DNA of 28,767 nt, from the NCBI GenBank assembly GCA_023380955.1, contig JAMCTB010000201.1, positions 1 through 28,767 on the forward strand. Direction: 5' to 3'. This DNA is from Chloroflexota bacterium. GTDB lineage: Bacteria > Chloroflexota > UBA6077. Positions 16,579 to 26,645 of this stretch are shown here, piece by piece. The position numbers and the translations under genes are program-made. Within the stretch, counting starts at the first letter, position 1; every line of letters begins with the position of its first letter. The notes under the pieces are model-generated. The model was not told the origin of the DNA. It did not search any database and worked only from the letters and a program-made list of their open reading frames with translations.

Positions 16579-16605
16579 CTAGCACTCTCTTTGCCAGAGT
16601 GCTAA
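16579..16605 (+). promoter_or_regulatory. CIRCE operator (HrcA binding site)
   Basis: CTAGCACTC-N9-GAGTGCTAA, one base away from the consensus TTAGCACTC-N9-GAGTGCTAA. It lies 54 bp before the groES start, and implies heat-shock control by HrcA, which is not in this window. Confidence 0.96.
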
Positions 16606-16658
16606 TCCAATGTAAATCGAGGGCGCAGCCCAGAGTGATGAAAGGAGGAGATAGCATA

Positions 16659-16958
16659 GTGGCAACGACACTGAAACCGTTGGCCGATCGAGTTGTGGTG
16701 AAGCCAGCACCGAAGGAGGAAGTCACCAAGAGCGGCATCGTCCTGCCGGATACCGCCAAAGAAAGGCCGCAAGAGGGCACCATCATCGCGGTTGGCCCGG
16801 GGCGGCTGGACGACGACGGCAAGCGGATCCTGATGGACGTGAAAGAGGGTGACCGGGTTCTCTTCGCGAAGTATGCTGGCACCGAGATGAAGATCGACGA
16901 CGAGGACCTGCTCATCCTGAGCGAGAAAGACATCCTGGCTATCGTCACCGGCAAGTAA
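16659..16958 (+). CDS. groES: GroES co-chaperonin
   Basis: 99 residues from a GTG start ([16 protein letters not shown]), chosen because AGGAGGAG ends 8 bases upstream and the family starts here; an upstream ATG at 16599 would lie within the CIRCE element. Hallmarks: [17 protein letters not shown] mobile loop, [12 protein letters not shown], and [33 protein letters not shown]. It forms the heptameric lid of the GroEL chamber in the cytoplasm. The gene is repressed through CIRCE and precedes groEL; the 109-bp gap between them carries a family A repeat. Confidence 0.98.
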   Translation: MATTLKPLADRVVVKPAPKEEVTKSGIVLPDTAKERPQEGTIIAVGPGRLDDDGKRILMDVKEGDRVLFAKYAGTEMKIDDEDLLILSEKDILAIVTGK

Positions 16959-16976
16959 CACGCCGTGGGCGCTGAA

Positions 16977-17003
16977 GTCGCCCAGGCGACTCGCCTATGG
17001 CGA
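16977..17003. repeat. family A repeat between groES and groEL
   Basis: GTCGCCCAGGCGAC followed by TCGCCTATGGCGA, the same two-hairpin unit as at 5079. It lies inside the groESL operon, where it could affect relative transcript stability. Confidence 0.75.
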
Positions 17004-17064
17004 GCGCCGTACCTCAACAAAATGCCCGGCAGGGCGAACACCAGTTTGAAAGCAAGGAGGATAG

Positions 17065-18705
<1,641 letters not shown>

Positions 18706-18730
18706 GCTTTTTCAGGACCGATAACAGGAC

Positions 18731-18758
18731 AAAGGCCCCCGCGAAAGTGGGGGCCTTT
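18731..18758 (+). terminator. rho-independent terminator after groEL
   Basis: AAAGGCCCCCGC-GAAA-GTGGGGGCCTTT: a 12-bp stem (one G-T pair) closed by a GAAA tetraloop, with the stem itself ending in TTT. Reads as a terminator for groESL. Confidence 0.85.
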
Positions 18759-18981
18759 AACTCACCCCACTATTGTCTTGACCTATTAGACTCTTGGTCC
18801 AAAGGAGGCGAACCTGTGCAGAACCTGGTGACGATCTCGTACAGCTCAACAAACCACTATCTGGTAGGCTGTCGAAGATAACAACACAATTCACCAACTG
18901 TAACGATGCGGATACCCCCTACCTCAATGAAGAAACTAACCTGAGCGAAGGGAATATCCCACTTTGGTCTATGAGGAAGGA

Positions 18982-20118
18982 TCAAGCCCGGCGCGGCTGC
19001 CGGGCGTCAGCGCGGGCGATGGTCGCCCCGCCGATCAGCACATCGCCATCGTAGAACACTACCGCCTGGCCAGGGGTGACAGCGCGCTGCGCGCGGCGGA
19101 ACCGTAGCTCCACTGTGTCATCGCCCAGGGGGATGACCACGGCCTCTGCCTCGGGGCTGCGGTAGCGCACCTTCGCCATCACCTCGACGGGCTCCCTCAA
19201 CGCCTCGATGGCCACCAGATTGAGGTGGTCGGCCACCAGTGTGTCGCTCCAGAGGTCTTTCTCTGGGCCTACCACGATAGTGTTTGTCTCCGGCTCGATA
19301 GCCACCACGTACAGCGGATGCGGCGCCGCAATGCCCAGGCCGCGCCGCTGGCCGATGGTATAGAAGGCGATGCCCCGATGCTGTCCGAGCACGTTGCCGG
19401 AAAGGTCGACGATGGGGCCGGGCGTGGCCACATCGCGGTAGTAGGTCTCGAGGAAGGTCCGGTAATCTCCCTCCTGCACGAAGCAGATCTCCTGGCTCTC
19501 CGGCCGCTCGGCCACGGGCAATTTCAGGCTACGCGCCACCTGGCGCGTCCGGCCCTTGGTGTATTCGCCGAGGGGCATCAGCGTGTGGGCGAGCTGCTCC
19601 TGGGTGAGAGAGTACAGCATATAGGTCTGGTCCTTGTCCCGGTCGACACCCTTACGCAGCATATAGCGGCCCTCCTGGCTGGACAGCCGGGCATAATGGC
19701 CGGTGGCGACGTAGGCCGCGCCCAAGCCTCTGGCCCGCCACAGGAGCGCGCCGAACTTGATATGCTCGTTGCAGCGGATGCACGGGTTGGGGGTGCGGCC
19801 ACGGCAGTACTCGGAGACAAAGTCGGCGATGACCATCTCGGCGAAGACCTCGCGGAAATTGAGCACGTAGTGCGGGATGCCGAGGCGCTCGGCCACCCGC
19901 CGGGCGTCGTCTACGGCCGCCAGCGAGCAGCACGCGTCGATGCGCTCTATCGCCTCGGGCGACTGAGGCCATACGTTGAGGGTGATGCCGATGACCTCGT
20001 GCCCCTGCTGCACCAGTAAAGCGGCAGCTACCGAGCTGTCCACGCCGCCGCTCATCGCGGCAACTACCCGCTGGGGCACCGCGCTCGCATCATCGCCGTC
20101 GCCAGGCCGCGGCTTCAT
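18982..20118 (-). CDS. mnmA: tRNA-specific 2-thiouridylase
   Basis: 378 residues from the ATG at 20118, preferred over a GTG at 20124 because AGGGG lies 8 bases before the ATG. Carries the PP-loop SGGVDSS (23-29), catalytic C116 in NPCIRCN and C212 in SQEICFV, and the RxxQxY-type core DKDQTYMLYSL. The enzyme activates C2 of uridine-34 in tRNA-Lys, -Glu and -Gln by adenylation and inserts sulfur. An extra CC pair in DACCSLAAVDDAR (about 61-73) is a variant also seen outside the enterobacterial type. It follows the RmlC-like gene by 59 bp and may share its promoter. Confidence 0.97.
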   Translation of the reverse strand: MKPRPGDGDDASAVPQRVVAAMSGGVDSSVAAALLVQQGHEVIGITLNVWPQSPEAIERIDACCSLAAVDDARRVAERLGIPHYVLNFREVFAEMVIADFVSEYCRGRTPNPCIRCNEHIKFGALLWRARGLGAAYVATGHYARLSSQEGRYMLRKGVDRDKDQTYMLYSLTQEQLAHTLMPLGEYTKGRTRQVARSLKLPVAERPESQEICFVQEGDYRTFLETYYRDVATPGPIVDLSGNVLGQHRGIAFYTIGQRRGLGIAAPHPLYVVAIEPETNTIVVGPEKDLWSDTLVADHLNLVAIEALREPVEVMAKVRYRSPEAEAVVIPLGDDTVELRFRRAQRAVTPGQAVVFYDGDVLIGGATIARADARQPRRA

Positions 20119-20177
20119 CCGCACGACCCCTTTTGTATCGCCTTGACGCGCTCGCCGGCTGGCTGCCCAGAGCCGCC

Positions 20178-20633
20178 CTAGCCGTGGCGCAGGTCCCAGT
20201 TGTAGGGTATCTCGGGCGAGTTGTATGGCACGCGGTACTCATCCGGGTCCTCGCGCTGGTACACCTCGGTGGGGAAGTTGAGCAACAGAGAAGGCTCCAC
20301 GCCGATAGTCTTGTAGCCGTGCATAACGCCCACCGGGATGCGGAGCAGCGCGTTATGTCTCTCGCCCAGGAATATCTCGTTGACCTCGCCCCTGGTCGGC
20401 GAATCTTCGCGGGAGTCGTAGAGGACAACCTTCACCATTCCTTTGACCACGGCGAACAAATCGTTCTGCTTCTTATGGTAATGCCAGGCCCGGATGACGC
20501 CGGGATAGTTCAGCGATACGTAGACCTGTCCAAAGCGCTCGAAGATCTCGTCGTCCGAGCGCAGTATCTCCATAAGGAAGCCGCGCTCATCGGCGTTGGG
20601 CTTGAGATCCTTGAGCTTGACACCGTCGATCAT
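20178..20633 (-). CDS. dTDP-4-dehydrorhamnose 3,5-epimerase-like cupin (RmlC family)
   Basis: 151 residues from the ATG at 20633, preferred because GGGAGG lies 11 bases upstream; an ATG at 20678 lacks a ribosome site. Family features: DERGFLMEILR, VSLNYPGVIRAWHYHKKQNDLFAVVKG with H51 at the catalytic position of RmlC's HYQ, VVLYDSREDSP, and IPVGVMHGYK. The WHYHK replacement of LHYQ and the shorter length (RmlC is usually about 180) mark it as a variant subgroup, perhaps another nucleotide-sugar epimerase or isomerase. No other rhamnose gene is near. Confidence 0.85.
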   Translation of the reverse strand: MIDGVKLKDLKPNADERGFLMEILRSDDEIFERFGQVYVSLNYPGVIRAWHYHKKQNDLFAVVKGMVKVVLYDSREDSPTRGEVNEIFLGERHNALLRIPVGVMHGYKTIGVEPSLLLNFPTEVYQREDPDEYRVPYNSPEIPYNWDLRHG

Positions 20634-20699
20634 AAACGAGGCAATCCTCCCTTCGTCACAGTCAGCATCGGTCAGCATTTTGCGCTGCTAGGCAGAAGG

Positions 20700-20725
20700 A
20701 TTATAGCACGGATCAGAAGTGTCAA
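20700..20725 (-). promoter_or_regulatory. promoter of the rmlC-like/mnmA unit
   Basis: The minus strand reads TTGACA (20720-20725), 14 bp, TATAAT (20700-20705). Both boxes are perfect; the spacing is short, but the -10 carries a TGC extension (TGCTATAAT), so it can work as an extended -10 promoter. Start point near 20693. Confidence 0.65.
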
Positions 20726-20766
20726 GCGTTGAGTCGTCGGACTCCGACCCTCACCCTAACCCTCTC

Positions 20767-20816
20767 CCAGAGGTCGCCAGAGGCGACGCTAGTCGCCCGG
20801 ACCTCGCCACGGCGAG
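20767..20816. repeat. family A repeat, 50-bp copy
   Basis: Starts CCAGAGGTCGCCAGAGGCGA and ends CCTCGCCACGGCGAG. All 50 bases are identical to 25440-25489. It opens a roughly 280-bp stretch (20767-21050) filled with degraded copies of the same palindromes, and no gene is supported between 20726 and 21099. Confidence 0.85.
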
Positions 20817-21001
20817 TCGCTCGCCAAGATGCCTGCGGCACTCTCGCCGTGGCGAGGAGTCGCCTCGGACACCAACTGGTCACAGAGGACGGAGTGTCGC
20901 CTGCGGCGACCGCCTTTGGCGGGCCGTGGCGAGGAGAGGGAATAATTGCCTCTTTCGCCCTTTGGAACGGGCAAGATTACCCCCTTCTCCCTTTGGGAGA
21001 A

Positions 21002-21043
21002 GTCGCCAGAGGCGACTCGCCTGTCGCCAGAGGCGACTCGCCT
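21002..21043. repeat. family A repeat, two tandem 21-bp units
   Basis: GTCGCCAGAGGCGACTCGCCT occurs twice in direct succession (21002-21022, 21023-21043). Confidence 0.85.
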
Positions 21044-21099
21044 GGACGAGGGCGAGGGATGGGGATGAGGGTTAGACAACTACCAGTGTGCAGCCGGCA

Positions 21100-23142
21100 C
21101 TACACCGCCACCTCGACGGTGACGGTCGTGCCCTGGCCAGGCTGCGATTCCACGACGGCCGTGCCGCCCAGCAACTGGGCGCGCTCGTTCATCCCGATGA
21201 GGCCCAGCTTGCCGGTGCTCACCAGATCGCCCATCACCACCTTCTGGGGATCGAAGCCCCGGCCATTGTCGCGCACCATCATCCGGACCCGGCTTTCGCC
21301 GAACTCGACAGTCATCTCGACGCGGGTGGCGCCAGAATGCTTGCGGACGTTGCTCAGGGCCTCCTGGATGATGCGGAAGAGGACCAGCTCGGTTTCCGGC
21401 GGCAGGCGGCGCGGCTCGTTCACCACCTTCAGGTCTGCCTCGATGCCGCTCTGCCGGCTCAAGTCGGTGGTCAGCCACTCCAGGGCCGGCAACAGCCCCA
21501 GGTCGTCCAGGATCGATGGCCGGAGGTCGCGGCTGAACCGCCGCACTCCGTCGAGGATCTTGTCGGTCATCGTCCGCAGCTCTTCCAGCCGCTTCATCGT
21601 CTCCGTCGAGAGCTGGCCGTCGGACCAGACCGTGTCGTCGATCCGGCGGGAGAGGGCGACCAGCTCCTGGGCGGTATCGTCGTGCAGCTCGCGGGCCACC
21701 CGCTTGCGTTCTTCCTCCTGGGCCTGGGTCACCTGCCGGGCGTAGAAGCGCATCGTCTCCTGTAGCTGGCGCTGCTGGGTCACGTCGCGGGCGATGTACT
21801 GGAAGCCGACCGGCTGGTCCCCCTGGCTCAAGGCGCTGGCGGTCGCCTCGATGGGGACTTCCTTGCCGTCGGCGCGCACCAGCGTGAGCTCGAGCGGCTG
21901 ATGGAAGGGCTCCCCCGCCTGAAGCTTGGCCTGCACATTCGCCAACGCCTCGACGCTTTCGCGCGTCAGGAAATCGGCCATCTGAGCCCCCACCAGCTCC
22001 TGTCGACGCCGGCCGGTCAGGCTAGCCGCAGCTTCGTTGGCGTTGGTAATCCTTCCGCCCTGGTCTCGCACGAAGATAGCGTCGTTAGCATTCTCGAAGA
22101 GCAAGCGCAGGCTTTCCTCGGAGGCCTGCAGTTGCTCGGCGATCGCCCGTTGCTCCTGGTAAAGGCGGGCATTCTCGACTGCCACGCCGATCTGGTTGCC
22201 GATGGCCGAGAGCAGGTCCATCTCGCTCTGAGCAAGCTGCCGCACGCCGCGCGAGGCCACCCCGAGCGTGCCGAGGACGAAGCCCTTCGACTGCAAAGGA
22301 ACCACCAGTTGGGTGTGCAGGCGCTCCTCCCGCACCACCGCGCGGGTCAGGCGGGGATCGTCGGATACGTTGTTGACCAGGAGAGGCTGCCCGGATTCGG
22401 CCACCCGCCCGTTGAAGCCTTCCCCTAAGGCGATGCGGTCCATGCCGGCCACCACGCGCGGCACCAGGCCGCGGGTCACGGCCAGGTCCAGGACGCCCGC
22501 TCGCCGGTCCAGCAGGTATATCCACCCAACATCCAGGTCCATCACTTCCAGGATCTTGTCCATGACGTTGTTCAGGATATACGTCAGCTCCAGAGACTGG
22601 GTGGAAATCTCGGAGATGGAGTTCAAGGCGGCCAGATGGCTCTGGTTCTCCCGCAACTGCTGCACAAGGTACTGATATCTCTCCTGCGCCGCCTCCAGCT
22701 TGACGTGAGCCTGCTGGTGGTGCGTCTTCTCCCGTTCCTGGGCCTCGAACCAAATGCCGATCAGCCCGCCCACCAGAATGACCGCCGTCACTTCCATCGC
22801 GGCGTCGGCGCGCGCCGGCGATATCAGCACGCCGGGCACCATTATGAGGATGGAAGCGATGGATGCGGAGATGCCGCCGGCCCGGCCGAAGGCGAAGCCG
22901 GCGTAAGCGATGGGAAGCAGGAACAGGATGCGGCTGGTGGTGTGGCGGGTGAAGTTGAATGGCATTCCCACCAGGGGGCTGAGACCCGGCAGCAGATACC
23001 CGTACTGGGTGATGGCGCAGAACAGGAGCATGCCTATCACGAGCCACACATGCGGGCTGCGCAGACTGAATGAATGACCGGCCCTCGTCTGGGCCGGGGA
23101 ATCTATCGGAGGGTCTTCATGCAGATGAAATGACTTCTCCAT
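21100..23142 (-). CDS. sensor histidine kinase (membrane, GAF, PAS, HisKA_3)
   Basis: 680 residues from the ATG at 23142; an ATG at 23202 overlapping the regulator gene has AAGGAGG only one base away and is less likely, but cannot be excluded. Order: three or four membrane helices at about 30-132 with little between them, coiled coil about 135-180, GAF about 185-325, PAS about 345-455, then the phosphoacceptor H487 in ARELHDDTAQE and a C-terminal ATPase domain with RDNGRGFDP. Unlike the kinase at 1986-3992, its GAF has no cysteines. It belongs to the NarX/LiaS-type HisKA_3 group and follows its likely partner regulator gene by 32 bp. The signal is unknown. Confidence 0.93.
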   Translation of the reverse strand: MEKSFHLHEDPPIDSPAQTRAGHSFSLRSPHVWLVIGMLLFCAITQYGYLLPGLSPLVGMPFNFTRHTTSRILFLLPIAYAGFAFGRAGGISASIASILIMVPGVLISPARADAAMEVTAVILVGGLIGIWFEAQEREKTHHQQAHVKLEAAQERYQYLVQQLRENQSHLAALNSISEISTQSLELTYILNNVMDKILEVMDLDVGWIYLLDRRAGVLDLAVTRGLVPRVVAGMDRIALGEGFNGRVAESGQPLLVNNVSDDPRLTRAVVREERLHTQLVVPLQSKGFVLGTLGVASRGVRQLAQSEMDLLSAIGNQIGVAVENARLYQEQRAIAEQLQASEESLRLLFENANDAIFVRDQGGRITNANEAAASLTGRRRQELVGAQMADFLTRESVEALANVQAKLQAGEPFHQPLELTLVRADGKEVPIEATASALSQGDQPVGFQYIARDVTQQRQLQETMRFYARQVTQAQEEERKRVARELHDDTAQELVALSRRIDDTVWSDGQLSTETMKRLEELRTMTDKILDGVRRFSRDLRPSILDDLGLLPALEWLTTDLSRQSGIEADLKVVNEPRRLPPETELVLFRIIQEALSNVRKHSGATRVEMTVEFGESRVRMMVRDNGRGFDPQKVVMGDLVSTGKLGLIGMNERAQLLGGTAVVESQPGQGTTVTVEVAV

Positions 23143-23174
23143 CGCCGCTCGCTCGACGCCGATGCGCGGCTCGC

Positions 23175-23840
23175 CTAGGCCACGTCGTCCAGCGTGAGCC
23201 ATCCCTCCTTCAGGCCATAGATGACCGCTTCCGTGCGGGAGCCGACCCCCATCTTATTGAAGATGTTGCCCAGGTGGGCCTGCACGGTCCGCACGCTCAG
23301 CACCAATTCGCGGGCGATGTCTTTGTTGCTGAGCCCACGCGCCGCCAGCCGCAGCACCTCCATCTCGCGGTCGCTCAATTGCTCGGGGGTAGTCGCCAGC
23401 TTCGCCTTCCCTTTGGCGGTGGCGAAGCGATCAAGCACCTTGCGCGCGACGCGCGGGTGCAGCACGGATTCCCCTCCATGCACGGCGCGCACGGCGTCGA
23501 TAAGCTCGCGGCCGTGGACGTTCTTCAGCAGGTAGCCGGCCGCGCCCGCCTCCAGCAGGGCAAAGATGTACTGGTCGTCGTCGTATGCCGTGAGGATGAG
23601 GACGGCCGTGGCCGGATTGTCCGTCTTGATATGCTTGGTGGCTTCGATCCCATTCATATTCGGCATAGCAATGTCGATGATGGCCACATCGGGACGGACC
23701 CTCTTCGCCAGCTCCACTGCCTCCAGCCCATCGGCCGCCTCGCCGGCCACCTCCAGGTCGGGTTCCCGCTCCAGGAGCTGGCGGGTGCCCTCCCGCACAA
23801 CGGCGTGATCGTCGGCCAGCAGCACCCGAATCTTACTCAT
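23175..23840 (-). CDS. LuxR/NarL-family response regulator
   Basis: 221 residues. Receiver with D10-D11, phosphoacceptor D56 in AIIDIAMPNMNG, T84 and a lysine in AAGYLLKNV; helix-turn-helix at about 154-215 (LSDREMEVLRLAARGLSNKDIARELVLSVRTVQAHLGNIFNKM). AGAGGAAGAG lies about 6 bases before the ATG. First gene of a two-gene unit with the downstream kinase. Its leader carries an inverted repeat overlapping tandem promoters, which could be its own target or that of a CRP/FNR-type protein. Confidence 0.95.
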   Translation of the reverse strand: MSKIRVLLADDHAVVREGTRQLLEREPDLEVAGEAADGLEAVELAKRVRPDVAIIDIAMPNMNGIEATKHIKTDNPATAVLILTAYDDDQYIFALLEAGAAGYLLKNVHGRELIDAVRAVHGGESVLHPRVARKVLDRFATAKGKAKLATTPEQLSDREMEVLRLAARGLSNKDIARELVLSVRTVQAHLGNIFNKMGVGSRTEAVIYGLKEGWLTLDDVA

Positions 23841-23909
23841 ACGCTCTTCCTCTGCGCCTTTCCACCAACAGACGGCTCTACATAAAGTCTATATCGCAAA
23901 TGCAGTATT

Positions 23910-23983
23910 ATTGTATTCCCAAGCTTGACCGGAATCAAGCTTGCTGACATTACCTACTATACCTCACAACTGACTTCTGTCAA
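23910..23983 (-). promoter_or_regulatory. tandem promoters of the regulator-kinase unit
   Basis: P1 on the minus strand: TTGACA (23978-23983), 16 bp, TATAGT (23956-23961). P2: TTGATT (23933-23938), 17 bp, TACAAT (23910-23915). Leaders would be about 110 and 65 bases. Confidence 0.6.
23921..23942. promoter_or_regulatory. inverted repeat with CRP/FNR-like core
   Basis: AAGCTTGA-CCGGAA-TCAAGCTT, perfect 8-bp arms. Its core TTGACCGGAATCAA (23925-23938) differs by one base from the FNR consensus TTGAT-N4-ATCAA. It covers the P2 -35 box and sits just downstream of the P1 start point, a place suited to repression. Confidence 0.55.
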
Positions 23984-24008
23984 GTACTCGGTTCTTCCTT
24001 CTGCCATC

Positions 24009-24037
24009 TTGGAGGGGCGTCCCGACCGGTGTATAAT
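24009..24037 (+). promoter_or_regulatory. promoter of the DSD1-like gene
   Basis: TTGGAG (24009-24014), 17 bp, perfect TATAAT (24032-24037). Start point near 24044, giving a leader of about 23 bases before the GTG at 24067. Divergent from the tandem promoters on the other strand. Confidence 0.7.
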
Positions 24038-24066
24038 CGCCGAAACTGAGATGAGGGAGAATAGCG

Positions 24067-25167
24067 GTGATCGAGTATGAGCCACTACCCGGCGCGGCCG
24101 TTGCCGACATAGATACGCCAGCACTGCTGTTGGACCTGGGCGCCCTGGAAGGCAACCTGGACAAGATGGCAGCCTTCTTCGCCGTGGGCCCGACCAAGCT
24201 GCGACCGCACTTCAAGACGGTCAAGTCTCCGGCTATTGCCCGCATGCAACTGGCGCGCGGCGCCATCGGCATCACGTGCGCCAAAGTGGGCGAGGCCGAG
24301 GCCCTGGTAGCGGGCGGCATCCGGGATATCCTTATCGCCAACCAGGTGGTGGGCAAGGCCAAGATCGCCCGCCTCATGAGCCTGGCCAGGCAGGCCAACA
24401 TGATTGTGGCCGTGGACAATCCCGGCAACATCGCCGAGCTATCCGCCGCAGCCCGGGCGGCTGGCACCATGCTGGGCGTGCTGGTGGAGGTCAACGTGGG
24501 CACCAACCGTTGCGGGGTGGCTCCCGGCGAGCCAGCCATCGGGCTCTGTCGCCAGGTGGCTGCCGCCAGTGGCCTGCGCTTCGACGGACTGATGGGCTAC
24601 GAGGGCTTCGCCGTGCACATCGCGGACCGGGCCGAGCGGGAGCGGGCCGGCCAGGGCGCAATGAAGAAGATGCTGGATACCAAGGCGATGGTGGAGGCGG
24701 ACGGGCTGCCGGTGAAGATCGTCAGCGGCGTCGGCACGGGCACTTACGATATCAGCGGGCAGGTGGCCGGGGTCACCGAGGTGCAGGCCGGCTCGTACGC
24801 GACGATGGACACGAAGTACAAGACGATCAACCCTGAGTTCGACTATGCTCTGACCGTGCTCTGCACCGTGATCAGCCGCCCGACCCCTCAGACCGCTATC
24901 ACCGACACCGGCATGAAGGCCGTCACCTATGAATTCGGCTATCCGGAGGTGAAAGGCATTCCGGGGGCCAGGCTGGTGAGCCTCTCCGAAGAGCACGGCA
25001 AGATCGAGCTGGCAATCCCCAGCAACAGTCCGAAGGTAGGCGACAAGATCGAGATCATTCCCAGCCACGGGTGCACCACCATCAACCTGCACGACCGGTA
25101 CTATGCGATGCGCAAGGGCCGGCTGGAGGCGATCTGGGAGATTACGGGAAGGGGCCGGTTCCGGTAG
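24067..25167 (+). CDS. D-serine dehydratase/D-threonine aldolase-like PLP enzyme (DSD1 type)
   Basis: 366 residues. The start is GTG, about 9 bases after GAGGGAG. An N-terminal alanine-racemase-type barrel carries IDTPALLLDLGALEGN and the PLP lysine K50 in LRPHFKTVKSP; a C-terminal domain carries the metal site H334-x-C336 in PSHGCTTINLHD. The family includes D-threonine aldolase, D-threo-3-hydroxyaspartate dehydratase and D-serine dehydratase; H-x-C is what zinc-dependent D-serine dehydratases have, whereas D-threonine aldolases usually have H-x-D. I favour a D-hydroxyamino-acid lyase or dehydratase, without fixing the substrate. A 2-hydroxyacid dehydrogenase follows on the same strand after a repeat-rich gap. 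Confidence 0.9.
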   Translation: MIEYEPLPGAAVADIDTPALLLDLGALEGNLDKMAAFFAVGPTKLRPHFKTVKSPAIARMQLARGAIGITCAKVGEAEALVAGGIRDILIANQVVGKAKIARLMSLARQANMIVAVDNPGNIAELSAAARAAGTMLGVLVEVNVGTNRCGVAPGEPAIGLCRQVAAASGLRFDGLMGYEGFAVHIADRAERERAGQGAMKKMLDTKAMVEADGLPVKIVSGVGTGTYDISGQVAGVTEVQAGSYATMDTKYKTINPEFDYALTVLCTVISRPTPQTAITDTGMKAVTYEFGYPEVKGIPGARLVSLSEEHGKIELAIPSNSPKVGDKIEIIPSHGCTTINLHDRYYAMRKGRLEAIWEITGRGRFR

Positions 25168-25581
25168 AATGACCTTAACCCCTTTCCCTCGCCAAGGGCG
25201 AGTCGCGCCCAAAGGGAAGGGAACGTGACCCGGCAGTCTACGTCCCCTCTCCCAGAGGGAGAAGGGCAGCCGTTCCCTCTCCCCCTGGGAGAGGTCGCCA
25301 AAGAGGCTGTGATTTAATTGGTTTTGGGCCGCTGAAAACGGCTGCGCCCCAAAGCATGCTTCGCTAGCATGCTTCGCTGTGCGAGCCAGTTTGTCGGCCG
25401 CAAATCGAAAAAATCACAAGCTCAAAGGCGACTCGTCTGCCAGAGGTCGCCAGAGGCGACGCTAGTCGCCCGGACCTCGCCACGGCGAGGCCAGGGTGGG
25501 GGCCAGGTGCTTTTCGCCTTCGGCGAGGCTATGGTGAGGAAAAGCAGGACAGGGGACAATGACAAAGCGAAAGAAGGGACT
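25168..25581. other. 414-bp repeat-rich gap
   Basis: No gene. Holds a degraded family A stretch (about 25185-25310), a tandem 13-bp repeat AGCATGCTTCGCT (25353-25365 and 25366-25378) and the 50-bp family A copy at 25440-25489. No clear promoter for the dehydrogenase gene is seen. Confidence 0.7.
25440..25489. repeat. family A repeat, 50-bp copy
   Basis: Identical over 50 bases to 20767-20816, 4.6 kb away, in the leader of the dehydrogenase gene. Confidence 0.85.
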
Positions 25582-26601
25582 ATGGCGGAACGACTGCGCG
25601 TACTGATCACCGATCCGGTATGGACCAGCATCGATATCGAGCGGCGTATCCTGGAACCGCTGGGCGCTGAGGTGGTAATGGCGCCGGCGCGGGACGCGGC
25701 GACGCTGGCCGGCATCATCGGCGACTACGACGGCGTGCTCACCAATTTCGGCGAGCTCACCCGGCCGGTGCTCCAGGCGGCGCGCCGGTGCAAGATCGTG
25801 GCCCGCTACGGCATCGGCTACGATAACGTCGACGTGCGCACGGCCACTGAAGAGGGCATCCTCGTCACCAATGTGACCGGCTACTGCCCCGACGAACTGG
25901 CCGAGCACGCCATCGGCCTGCTGTTCGCCTGCGCGCGCAAGATTGCGCTGCTCAACCGGAACATCAAGCGCGGCGAGTGGGACCGCACCAAGGCGATACC
26001 GGTCCACAACATCCACGGCCGGACCCTGGGGCTTATCGGCTACGGGAGCAGCGCGCGGGCCCTGGCCTGGCGTGCCCGCGGCCTGGGAATGAGGCTGCTC
26101 GTCTACACTCGCCATCCCGACCTCGATGAGCTGGCGAAATGGGAGGCGCGCGCCGTCGACCTGCCGACCCTGCTGGCCGAGTCGGACTTCGTATCGTTGC
26201 ACGTGCCGCTGGCCGCCGGGACCAACCATCTCATCGGCGAGGCGCAGCTACGCCAGATGAAACCGGGAGCGTTCCTTATCAATGTAGCCCGCGGGCCACT
26301 GGTGGATGAGCGGGCACTGTACAAGGCCCTCACTCAAGGATGGATCGCCGGCGCCGGTGTGGACGTCATGGAGAAGGAGCCGCCCGACCCGGATAACCCA
26401 CTGTTGCCCCTGGACAACTTCGTGGTCACCTCCCACGCGGCGTTCTACTCCGAGGAGTCGGTTGCCCGGCTGCAGGAGCTGGCGACGCAGCAGGTAGCGA
26501 TGGTGTTGCGCGGCGAGCGGCCTACCTTCGCCGTGAACCCGGAGGTGCTGTCGGGGCCGCGCTGGCGCGCCGCCGTAGGGGCACGCGAGGAAAGGGGATA
26601 A
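25582..26601 (+). CDS. D-isomer-specific 2-hydroxyacid dehydrogenase
   Basis: 339 residues from the ATG at 25582, with AGAAGGGA just upstream; longer in-frame starts run back through the repeats and lack similarity. Substrate-domain segment RYGIGYDNVDVRTATEEGILVTNVTGYCPDELAEHAIGL, NAD-binding loop GLIGYGSSARALA, and the catalytic set R237 (NVARGPLVDE), E266 (DVMEKEPP) and H285 (VTSHAAFYSEES). The last glycine of GxGxxG is alanine (A158). The sequence resembles the phosphoglycerate-dehydrogenase/CtBP branch but has no ACT domain, so serine biosynthesis is not implied. It reduces 2-keto acids or oxidises D-2-hydroxy acids with NAD(H), in the cytoplasm. Confidence 0.93.
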   Translation: MAERLRVLITDPVWTSIDIERRILEPLGAEVVMAPARDAATLAGIIGDYDGVLTNFGELTRPVLQAARRCKIVARYGIGYDNVDVRTATEEGILVTNVTGYCPDELAEHAIGLLFACARKIALLNRNIKRGEWDRTKAIPVHNIHGRTLGLIGYGSSARALAWRARGLGMRLLVYTRHPDLDELAKWEARAVDLPTLLAESDFVSLHVPLAAGTNHLIGEAQLRQMKPGAFLINVARGPLVDERALYKALTQGWIAGAGVDVMEKEPPDPDNPLLPLDNFVVTSHAAFYSEESVARLQELATQQVAMVLRGERPTFAVNPEVLSGPRWRAAVGAREERG

Positions 26602-26645
26602 GAGCTGGGGAAGGCGGCGACGCGCCGGACAACAGCCGTCTTCGC

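Noticed and set aside
20726..21099. Open frames on both strands in the gap between the RmlC-like gene and the second kinase
   Set aside because: They translate tandem palindromic repeats and lack ribosome sites.
25582..26601. Naming the dehydrogenase serA
   Set aside because: No ACT or intervening domain, a shortened glycine motif and no serine-pathway neighbours.
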